A stretch of 64,000 nucleotides of DNA, from positions 1 through 64,000 of IMG/VR virus record IMGVR_UViG_3300018080_000139. One strand, given 5' to 3'. Source of the DNA: a virus. The translations under genes and the position numbers were made by a program. The notes under the pieces were generated by a model that had not been told where the DNA came from, made no database searches, and was given only the letters and a program-made list of their open reading frames with translations. Of this stretch, positions 57,235 through 64,000 are shown one piece after another; the first letter of the stretch is position 1; each line of letters starts with the position of its first letter.

Positions 57235-58442
57235 TGCCAAGGAGCTTGACGTCGCCGCCGGTCCTCGAGTATCGAATAGGAGACCAGGACGTGATTTCCC
57301 CGGCCAGCGTCGTTGAGAGTTTCGAATTCTCCTCTGTGATCTCGCCACCAGGGGCCGACGTCCACCAGGTGACGATAGCAAACCCGCAATTCCAGGGGTT
57401 CAACGCACAGCGGATACAAGAGCGCCAGGAGATCTCCTTTCGTTTTGGCTGGGCCGGCGAAATCGACCGGGCCCCTATTCGGCGCGCGCTATTGGTCGAC
57501 TACGACGTGGTTTTCGAAGGCAGAAGCTCACGACTTACAATCACGGGGGCGGACAAAAGCGTTGAGATCAATAGGGGGACAAGAAACCAGGCCTACGTGG
57601 AAAAGCCTATATCCTCGATAGTGCAAGAAATTGCTGGACGAAACGGGGTCTCGGCCGACATAGAAGAAACGAGGGGGGCTTACACCCTACGGCAGGTTTG
57701 GATTTCGGACATCCAGTTCATAACTCGTGTCCTTCTCCCTAAAGCAATTTCGGCAAAAACCGGCCGGGGGGACTATGATTTGTATTTCGATGGCAAGGGG
57801 GTTCTGCACTTCCACCCCCCAAAGCTTGGAAATCAGGTCTACAAAAAGTACACCCTGAGCGACGGCGGGGGTCCGATCTCGAAATTTCGCGTGTTTTTCC
57901 GCGGTGAATACTCGAATGCGGCTGGGGGACTGTCAACGACGGCTTTCGGCTACGACCCCTTCGAGAAGCGGACATTGCAGTTCACGGCGCGGGACACGAC
58001 GACGCGGGAGAAGGACCCCCAAGGAACAAAGTCGTTCCTTTTCAGCCTCCCGCGCGCGGCGACAGATGGGAGGTTTTTGCACAACGGCTATCCGATCACT
58101 CAAAGCGGCGTCGAGAACGAGGCGAAAGCCCAATTTTACGCGGCGCACCGGAAACGGTATGGGGCTGTGGCGGTCATGACTGGGGACCCCTTTATCGAGC
58201 CCGGGAAGCAAGTCTCTATCCAGATCCCCACGGACGCTGGAGGGAGGTTCCACCTGCTCTCCGGCCGCTATCTCGTCGAAGGTGTGCGCCATCTGATCGA
58301 CGCCGACAAATTCGTCTCGGTCTTGTCGCTCACGAAATCGGCTGCAGCCGACGGGGAGGAGACGGTTTCGGGCGTGCGTCCGGGAGTGATCCAAGAAGAG
58401 GTGACGAGCGCAACCGTGAGAGAGGCGGTGGAGTTGCCATGA
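57234..58442 (+). CDS. Baseplate hub protein, gpD/gp27-like
   Basis: 402 residues. SSRLTITGADKSVEINRGTRNQAYVEKPISSIVQEIAGRNGVSADIE is the phage late-control-D pattern, and DYDLYFDGKGVLHFHPPK continues it. It would form the trimeric hub that joins tube and spike. Translationally coupled to the spike gene by a 4-nt overlap. Confidence 0.75.
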   Translation: MPRSLTSPPVLEYRIGDQDVISPASVVESFEFSSVISPPGADVHQVTIANPQFQGFNAQRIQERQEISFRFGWAGEIDRAPIRRALLVDYDVVFEGRSSRLTITGADKSVEINRGTRNQAYVEKPISSIVQEIAGRNGVSADIEETRGAYTLRQVWISDIQFITRVLLPKAISAKTGRGDYDLYFDGKGVLHFHPPKLGNQVYKKYTLSDGGGPISKFRVFFRGEYSNAAGGLSTTAFGYDPFEKRTLQFTARDTTTREKDPQGTKSFLFSLPRAATDGRFLHNGYPITQSGVENEAKAQFYAAHRKRYGAVAVMTGDPFIEPGKQVSIQIPTDAGGRFHLLSGRYLVEGVRHLIDADKFVSVLSLTKSAAADGEETVSGVRPGVIQEEVTSATVREAVELP

Positions 58443-59503
58443 TAGGTGGAAACACGAAGCCGGCCCGGTTCCAACGGGATCAGCAAGTATTCCCCGGGCT
58501 TTACCGGGCTTCGGTTGTCGACAACAACGACCCGGACCAACTTTGTCGGCTGAAAGTGAAAGTTTTCGACCTCTACCGGGACATCCCACCGGAAGGACTT
58601 CCGTGGGCATGGCCTTGCTACCCCGACGGCGGAGGAAACGACTACGGGCACGTTTTCATCCCGGAAATCGGGTCCACAGTCTGGGTGATGTTCGAGCAGG
58701 GTAACGTCGACCGCCCGGTTTGGATGGGGACTTTTTACGGCTCCCCGGAGGGACAAAAAGAAACTCCGGCCGTTTTCCGGGGAGACCCCTCCGACCCGGC
58801 CGCTCAGGACTCGGAACCGCTGATCGACGAGCCATCATCCTGGGCGGCCGAATACCCGAAAAACCGAGGAATTCGCACGAAAAATGGAATCGTGATCGAG
58901 TACGACGACACGGACGGGGCCGAGAGGATTCACCTGTATCACCCCTCCGGATCGCACATGGAATTCCGGGCAAACGGTGATGTGGTTTTGCACGTCGTTG
59001 GAGACTATCACGTTGTAGTCGATGGCGATGTGGAGGAGTACTACAAACAGAATCACCACCAGGAAGTGGATGAGGACCAGTTAAAGGAAATCCACGGGAG
59101 TCGTGAGGAGACCATCGACGTCGACAAGACCCTCGAGGTTTTGGGGGAGAAGACCGAAGAGGTTGTGGGCCCCGTAACGCACCAGTATTTGAACACGTTG
59201 ACAGAGACTGTCGTCTTACAGGTTCTGCAGAACTTCCTCAACACCTACACGCGCACGGTCACGCTCCCGGGAACCGAAAACTACCAGGCTACCTACACGC
59301 GCGCGGTCACGCTCGACGCGATCGAGACGTATTTGGCGAACTACACGAAAACCGTGAACCTGCAAATACTCGTGCAGTCTCTCCTGGATAACATTCGAAT
59401 CACGAACGAGACCGCACCTGAGAAGAAAATTTTCATCACGGCGCACCCGGATTCGGGCCAGATTATCTTGTCGGCCGGCGGCGACACGTCGGTTATCGGA
59501 TAA
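58439..59503 (+). CDS. Baseplate spike protein, gpV/gp5-like
   Basis: 354 residues. The N-terminal OB-fold reads PGLYRASVVDNNDPDQLCRLKVKVFDLY...IPEIGSTVWVMFEQGNVDRPVWMGTFYG. Next is GIRTKNGIVIEYDDTDGAERIHLYHPSGSHMEFRANGDV, then a beta-helix of repeated strands (NTLTETVVLQVLQNFLNTYTRTVTL...). No lysozyme insertion. It forms the membrane-piercing tip. Confidence 0.85.
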   Translation: MIGGNTKPARFQRDQQVFPGLYRASVVDNNDPDQLCRLKVKVFDLYRDIPPEGLPWAWPCYPDGGGNDYGHVFIPEIGSTVWVMFEQGNVDRPVWMGTFYGSPEGQKETPAVFRGDPSDPAAQDSEPLIDEPSSWAAEYPKNRGIRTKNGIVIEYDDTDGAERIHLYHPSGSHMEFRANGDVVLHVVGDYHVVVDGDVEEYYKQNHHQEVDEDQLKEIHGSREETIDVDKTLEVLGEKTEEVVGPVTHQYLNTLTETVVLQVLQNFLNTYTRTVTLPGTENYQATYTRAVTLDAIETYLANYTKTVNLQILVQSLLDNIRITNETAPEKKIFITAHPDSGQIILSAGGDTSVIG

Positions 59504-59512
59504 GGAGGCGAA

Positions 59513-59917
59513 ATGCCTACGATCCCCTCTATCCCTCAGCCGATAAAAAGGCGGACACGGGGGTATTTTTCCCCCCAGGACGGCCTGGCGACCATACGCG
59601 ATTCCATCGTGACAATTCTCGTTACGAGGATCGGGGAGCGCGTCCACCTCCCGGAGTTCGGGTCTCGTCTCCACGAGCTGGTTTTCGAGCAGCAAGACGA
59701 GGCTTTTCAGGTCCTCGCCCAGGAGTATGTTTTCGAGGCGCTCAGGACGTGGGAGCCACGAATTGATCTCATATCGGCCGTGGTGTCTTTTTCGAAACAC
59801 AGGGAGCATACGGCCGAGCTGGCAATACAATTTCGTGTTCGCCAGCCAATCCCGGCTGAATCGAGCTTGACATTGGCAATCAACCGAGACACTGGATTTA
59901 TTGAGTTAGGGAGGTAG
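59513..59917 (+). CDS. Baseplate wedge protein, gp25/gpW-like
   Basis: 134 residues. IRDSIVTILVTRIGERVHLPEFGSRLHELVFEQQDE and the conserved TWEPRIDLI are diagnostic for gp25-like proteins, which start sheath assembly on the baseplate. Ribosome binding site TAAGGAGGCGAA. Confidence 0.9.
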   Translation: MPTIPSIPQPIKRRTRGYFSPQDGLATIRDSIVTILVTRIGERVHLPEFGSRLHELVFEQQDEAFQVLAQEYVFEALRTWEPRIDLISAVVSFSKHREHTAELAIQFRVRQPIPAESSLTLAINRDTGFIELGR

Positions 59918-59922
59918 GAAAT

Positions 59923-61713
59923 ATGCCAGCTCCGAGCATACCGAATCCAACAGCGGATCCTAATGACCGCTATCCGGCAATAGACTATTCGTCTCGGGAC
60001 TTCCCGACCGTCAAGCAAGCGCTCATCGAATTCATAAAGGCTCGTTTCCCCGCAACATTCACGGACTTTACGGAATCTAACTTGTCGGTGATGCTCCTCG
60101 AAGTGTGTGCGTGGGTGGCCGACATGTTGAGCTTTACAATCGACATGGCCGCGAACGAATGCTACCTCCCCACGCTGCGTCAGCGGGAAAATGCTGTAAA
60201 TTTGGTGAAGCTTATAGGCTACGAGCCATCGCCACCGGCTGCGGCCTCGGCCGAGTTGCTTGTGGACACGAATATTGTCGGCGGCCTCGCTCAGGACGCC
60301 ACTATTTCGGCGGGGGCGTCGATTTCCGTTCAAGGTCTGACCTTCGAGCTTCTCGAAGATTTTGTTCTACTCGCCGGCAACCGCGACGCTGGCCCGGGAA
60401 GCACTACCGGGCTGCCTGGGCCCACGTTCGCCGAAGGCGTGAGCTACGACGAATCATTTACGGTTCCGGCGTCGACACCGAATCAAATCTACACCTTGGG
60501 AAACTATCCCGTAATTCGGGGGAGCGTGGAAGTCAGGGTCAACGGCTCCTTGTGGAATGAAGTGGAGGCCTTGGTCTTTGCTGGGCAAGCGAATTCATAC
60601 GCTCTCGATTTCGATGGTGACAACAGGCCGACCATTCGCTTCGGGGACGGCGTAAGCGGTAACATCCCGCTGGCCGGGTCGCTTATCGAGGTCTATTCGC
60701 GCGTTGGCGGGGGGGAGGCCGGGAACATCGGGGCCGGTCTCATTTCCACCCAGCTTTCGGCGACCACGATTTCGGGGACCGTTCAGCTCGCCGCGACCAA
60801 CCCGAACCCGGCAAGCGGAGGAGCTGAGGAGGAGTCCCTCGATTCGATCAAATTCAACGCTCCTCGGTATGTCCGGACACATGGCAATGCCATATCGAAA
60901 CTCGACTATGACACCTTGATTCCGATTTTTGTAGACCCCACTTACGGAGCTATCGCAAAGGGTGTGGCCTTTCCGCGCGTTGGGAAAACGAACTCGAGCG
61001 CTAACGAGATTGACGTGTTCGTGTGGACCCGAACGGCCGGCGCTCTCGTTGGTGGAGCCAGCCAGGGGCTCAAAGAGGCCTTGCTCGACTACCTGAACAT
61101 CAGGAAAGTGCTTAACCTCGACATTTTTATCAACGACGGTCTCTTGAAGGACATCGACATGGTAGTCACGCTTTTCGTCGACCAGCGCGTCAAGCTCGCC
61201 GATGAAATCGTTGCCGATGTCGAGACGGCCTTGCAGGATTTCTTCGACCGGGACAGCCTGGAGCCGGCGCAAACTTTTTTTGTCTCGGAAGTCTACTACC
61301 TGTTGATGGGCCTTGCCGGAGTTCAGCAGGTGAATCTGGGGGTTCCAGGAACGGAAGACACGGCCAGCGACAGCGTGGACGGGTTTTTCATCGCAGGCCT
61401 CACCACGGAGGTTACGTTGACGGCCGGCGGATTGGTCCCGAACGCTTACGCGGGCGGGAGAATCGTCTACACGTCCGGAGCCTTGAACGGGAGGCAGTTC
61501 CCTATTTTGCGAAACACCGCTAGCGTGGTCACGGTCGACGGAATAAATTCGCTCCTCGCCCCCGGGGACACTTTCGACTTGTTTTCGTTGTACGATCCGC
61601 TAAACGACATCGCGGTGGCGGACAACGAAATCTATCGGCTCGGGTCGTACACAGTGGCCGCCTACGAGCGCAGCCAGGACACGCGCGAGAGCTTCCTGAT
61701 AACCTACGTGTAA
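59923..61713 (+). CDS. Baseplate wedge protein, gpJ/gp6-like
   Basis: 596 residues. FPATFTDFTESNLSVMLLEVCAWVADMLSFTIDMAANECYLPTLRQRENAVNLVKLIGYEPSPPAAA is the baseplate J N-terminus. GGEAGNIGAGLIST and DSIKFNAPRYVRTHGNAISKLDYDTLI complete the family core. It is longer than P2 J and closer to T4 gp6-type proteins. Starts after GGGAGGTAGGAAAT. Confidence 0.88.
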   Translation: MPAPSIPNPTADPNDRYPAIDYSSRDFPTVKQALIEFIKARFPATFTDFTESNLSVMLLEVCAWVADMLSFTIDMAANECYLPTLRQRENAVNLVKLIGYEPSPPAAASAELLVDTNIVGGLAQDATISAGASISVQGLTFELLEDFVLLAGNRDAGPGSTTGLPGPTFAEGVSYDESFTVPASTPNQIYTLGNYPVIRGSVEVRVNGSLWNEVEALVFAGQANSYALDFDGDNRPTIRFGDGVSGNIPLAGSLIEVYSRVGGGEAGNIGAGLISTQLSATTISGTVQLAATNPNPASGGAEEESLDSIKFNAPRYVRTHGNAISKLDYDTLIPIFVDPTYGAIAKGVAFPRVGKTNSSANEIDVFVWTRTAGALVGGASQGLKEALLDYLNIRKVLNLDIFINDGLLKDIDMVVTLFVDQRVKLADEIVADVETALQDFFDRDSLEPAQTFFVSEVYYLLMGLAGVQQVNLGVPGTEDTASDSVDGFFIAGLTTEVTLTAGGLVPNAYAGGRIVYTSGALNGRQFPILRNTASVVTVDGINSLLAPGDTFDLFSLYDPLNDIAVADNEIYRLGSYTVAAYERSQDTRESFLITYV

Positions 61714-61730
61714 GGATTTTTCGGATTTTA

Positions 61731-61747
61731 CTCTATCCTGGATAGAG
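61731..61747 (+). promoter_or_regulatory. Hairpin covering the tail-I ribosome binding site
   Basis: CTCTATCC (61731-61738) and GGATAGAG (61740-61747) are perfectly complementary. The 3' arm includes the first bases of the GAGGAGGG ribosome binding site (61745-61752) of the GTG start at 61761, and a T6 run follows. It could lower translation of the next gene or act as a weak terminator. Confidence 0.45.
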
Positions 61748-61760
61748 GAGGGATTTTTTC

Positions 61761-63215
61761 GTGGTAGACCAGTTTGATTTTTACGCGCGGCTTATACCGT
61801 TTCGGCATCGCGCGGCGGACGTCGATGAGGCCCTGAAGGCCATCGTTGACGCTTTTCAGGGGGAAATTCTATCCCTGAAGGCCTCCGCGATAGCTTTGCC
61901 AGAGCTACAATCTCTTGACGACGTGCCCTGCGACTATCTGGCCTACCTCGCGAATTTGATCGGGCTGCAAACCGAGGATTGCGACCCGTGCGCCCTCATC
62001 CGAGAGCAAATCCGCGCGGCTGTGCCGATTTACGGGATAAAAGGGACCACGCTGAGCTTTGAGGCTCTCATGCGAACGCTAGGGTTCCAAGCTACCGTGA
62101 TCCCCCTCTTCGAAGACAGCCCGGACAGCGCAATAACGATCGACGAGAGCGCCGCGATAACCGGATTCAACACGCGCCTCCCCGGCTGGCATATGTCCTC
62201 GAGAATAAGGCTGGAACTCGAGAGACTTCCGGAAGCCGAGCTTCTCTCGATTTGCGGCTTTGAAGGGGGTTTGCTCACCCCATTCCTCCTCGCGCGCTTG
62301 TTGAAGAAGCTTCGAGAAATCACGCCCATTCACATCGAACTCGATATGAACACGGTCTACTCGTTTTCAGACGTCATTGGCGTTGATGATGCCGTTTTGA
62401 TTGCGATAGACTACTTGACGCGCGTCAAAATGGGTTGCTGCTGTTACCACGGCAAGGGCGCGCGCGTCGAGAACTACCACACTGTCGTAAGGTATGACGC
62501 TGGGTTCAAGTATGACGAAAGCCCTCCGAGAATCTACGATGAGCCTGGGGAGCATTCGCGCGCGCCAGAGATGGATTACCCCCCGTTTTATTACGATACG
62601 GTCTACTCGCACGAATGCCAATATCCCGACCATATCTATGATCCTTTTCGCTATCGGCTTTCCGGGATATATTGCCGGCGCGACGAAAGCAATGCCTTCG
62701 CGCTGCAGCGTTATGGCTACAACAAAGGCGGTGGCGCGGACATGTCAATCTCTACGCTTCTCGACACGGTTTCAGCCCCGTCCGCAAAATTCGTCTCCAA
62801 TATGCACGTAATCGTAGGGGATTTCGTGCGGATCAATCACGAGTACCGCAAGGTGGAAGAGGTCCTGGGAGAAACGAGCCTTCGCATAGTCGCTCCGTTC
62901 TCCTGGCCCGATGGAATTTACGACTACGAGATTATCTTTTCTGACGCCTACCACAGACGCGAAGCAACGCACAAAGACCCTTTAAACTTCACGGTGCCGA
63001 CATATTACCATCGCATCGAGCTTACTATATATAACCTGTTCGACACGGGATTACTTTTCGACGACGGGCTATTTTTCGATGACGGAGGGCTGAAGCACAA
63101 TTGCTGTATATCCGAAAAGCTCGTGTCTGAGGAAGACGGAAGTGGGGTGGAGGAAGTACACTACCCCGATGAAACAATTATCCCCGGAAGTGAGGGAATA
63201 CTTCTGAAGCCGTAA
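61761..63215 (+). CDS. Tail protein I-like with long C-terminal extension
   Basis: 484 residues from GTG 61761. The first about 200 (LKAIVDAFQGEILSLKASAIALPELQSLDDVPCDYLAYLANLIGL...IRAAVPIYGIKGTTLSFEALMRTLG) match P2 gpI-type baseplate proteins. The C-terminal 280 residues are Tyr- and Cys-containing beta sequence (GCCCYHGKGAR, YDYEIIFSDAYHRREATH), probably a fibre-attachment domain. Confidence 0.75.
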   Translation: MVDQFDFYARLIPFRHRAADVDEALKAIVDAFQGEILSLKASAIALPELQSLDDVPCDYLAYLANLIGLQTEDCDPCALIREQIRAAVPIYGIKGTTLSFEALMRTLGFQATVIPLFEDSPDSAITIDESAAITGFNTRLPGWHMSSRIRLELERLPEAELLSICGFEGGLLTPFLLARLLKKLREITPIHIELDMNTVYSFSDVIGVDDAVLIAIDYLTRVKMGCCCYHGKGARVENYHTVVRYDAGFKYDESPPRIYDEPGEHSRAPEMDYPPFYYDTVYSHECQYPDHIYDPFRYRLSGIYCRRDESNAFALQRYGYNKGGGADMSISTLLDTVSAPSAKFVSNMHVIVGDFVRINHEYRKVEEVLGETSLRIVAPFSWPDGIYDYEIIFSDAYHRREATHKDPLNFTVPTYYHRIELTIYNLFDTGLLFDDGLFFDDGGLKHNCCISEKLVSEEDGSGVEEVHYPDETIIPGSEGILLKP

Positions 63216-63216
63216 G

Positions 63217-63732
63217 ATGGCTGGAAAGGGATTTGACGTTATGCCACAAGAATTCAACAAGGCCTATCCGGAGTATAACGCCGACGTCGTTTCCTCCAGG
63301 TTGCGCGCCCAGTTTAATGCCTTGGCGTCCCAGAGTGAGGGCGCAAGCGAGCCCCCCGACCTGCAGCGCGGAATGCTCTGGCTGGACATGGCCGAAACTT
63401 TGAACTGGAAGCTGAAAATGCGAATCGAGGGGGACGGCGCCAACCCGGATCGCTGGGTGGTCCTCTTCGAAAACGTGAACACCCTGCTCGGGTCCCCCAC
63501 AGCTCCTGGCGGATCCAGCCAGTACGAACATGACCAAGCCGTGGCGGCGAATCCGTGGGCCGTAAATCACGCGCTGGGCCGACAATTCGTAAGCGTCGAA
63601 ATAATCGACACGTCGGCGTCCCCGCCGAAAAACGTGGACCCGAGCGCTTACACCGTGGAGTATGACGACGAGGACAACTGCACTATCACTTTTGTCACGG
63701 GAGCCACCAGTGGAAAAGCCATTGTTTCTTGA
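63217..63732 (+). CDS. Putative tail-fibre-associated protein
   Basis: 171 residues, starting immediately after the previous stop (TAAGATGG). DLQRGMLWLDMAETLNWKLKMRIEGDGANPDRWVVLFENVNTLLGSP resembles phage fibre proteins. The C-terminal half (VSVEIIDTSASPPKNVDPSAYTVEYDDEDNCTITFVTGATSGKAIVS) is a short beta-domain typical of fibre shafts. Confidence 0.5.
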   Translation: MAGKGFDVMPQEFNKAYPEYNADVVSSRLRAQFNALASQSEGASEPPDLQRGMLWLDMAETLNWKLKMRIEGDGANPDRWVVLFENVNTLLGSPTAPGGSSQYEHDQAVAANPWAVNHALGRQFVSVEIIDTSASPPKNVDPSAYTVEYDDEDNCTITFVTGATSGKAIVS

Positions 63733-64000
63733 CCGGCTACCGATCAAGCTCAACGTCGAAATAATCGAGTATCGGCAGGGTGGCGTGATCCCGCAAAAGG
63801 TATGGCGCAAGAAAAACGTCGTCGTCAATGTCGGGCGTGAGCAAATCGGTCTGATGCTCGCCACAGGAATTTCAAACCAGATCACGGAAATCGCCTGGGG
63901 GGACGGCGGACACGACGTCGGGGACCCCTCGCAGTACACGCCGGCGTCCTTGACCGATACGGCCTTGGTCAACGAGATTTTCCGGAAGGCCATAACAAGC
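63710..64000 (+). CDS. Tail-fibre-type protein, cut by the right edge
   Basis: GTG 63710 follows ACGGGAGCCACCA and overlaps the previous gene by 23 nt. The frame is open to the right edge (97 codons): VEKPLFLDRLPIKLNVEIIEYRQGG...NVVVNVGREQIGLMLATGISNQITEIAWGDGGHD. The GREQIGLMLATG...I-x-x-IAWGDGG pattern is common at the N-terminus of phage fibre or baseplate-periphery proteins. The C-terminus lies outside the window. Confidence 0.6.
   Translation, partial: MEKPLFLDRLPIKLNVEIIEYRQGGVIPQKVWRKKNVVVNVGREQIGLMLATGISNQITEIAWGDGGHDVGDPSQYTPASLTDTALVNEIFRKAITS

Overview
The window is part of a GC-rich tailed-bacteriophage genome. It encodes a contractile (myovirus-type) tail: sheath, tube, tape measure, gp53-like wedge, hub, spike, gp25-like, J-like and I-like baseplate proteins. 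The head genes are T4-like (gp21-type protease fused to a scaffold, gp23-type capsid). Ribosome binding sites are strong AGGAGG types and the promoters are sigma-70-like. No terminase or portal gene is visible, so the window is a fragment. The host cannot be named; the only host hint is one sequence resembling a type I-C CRISPR repeat.

Layout. (1) 1-1910, plus strand: an OB-fold-like C-terminus cut by the left edge, a tRNA-like/terminator element, a tiny membrane peptide and an HTH/zinc-ribbon regulator. (2) 1838-3118: an AT-rich foreign-looking patch with a GrpE-like gene whose frame runs into antisense DNA, and a deleted IS200/IS605 element. (3) 13021 down to 3281, minus strand: an early-type operon of small, often zinc-ribbon or membrane proteins around a uracil-DNA-glycosylase/family-A DNA polymerase fusion. 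A sigma-like factor is its first gene, behind a consensus TTGACA-N17-TATAAT promoter at 13068-13102. (4) 13103-13987: about 0.9 kb of non-coding DNA packed with inverted repeats. (5) 14003-64000, plus strand: a late-type block without a break in direction.

The late block starts with a 912-residue class zinc-ribbon/acidic-repeat protein. Next is a structured intergenic RNA region holding the solitary CRISPR-like repeat, an intrinsic terminator and a tRNA-like element. Decoration-like proteins follow. Then come two giant overlapping genes (2422 and 2579 residues) built from some 30 divergent winged-helix-like modules; the second also carries HEAT-like and Nudix domains. A set of small proteins follows, then a patatin-like lipase, a coiled-coil and a two-TM protein, an FHA-GAF-phosphatase-like protein and a Ser/Thr kinase. 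Head and tail morphogenesis genes run in order to the right edge.

Inferred working model: the sigma-like factor and polymerase fusion serve early expression and replication. The giant proteins and their neighbours, several of which share short N-terminal LLxES/FFExE peptides next to a T4-type protease gene, may be packaged in the head and delivered into the cell. The kinase/FHA pair suggests phospho-signalling acting on host or virion. The most unusual items are the giant winged-helix arrays, the solitary CRISPR-like repeat with a 33-nt spacer-like stretch and terminator, and the hairpin-rich region.
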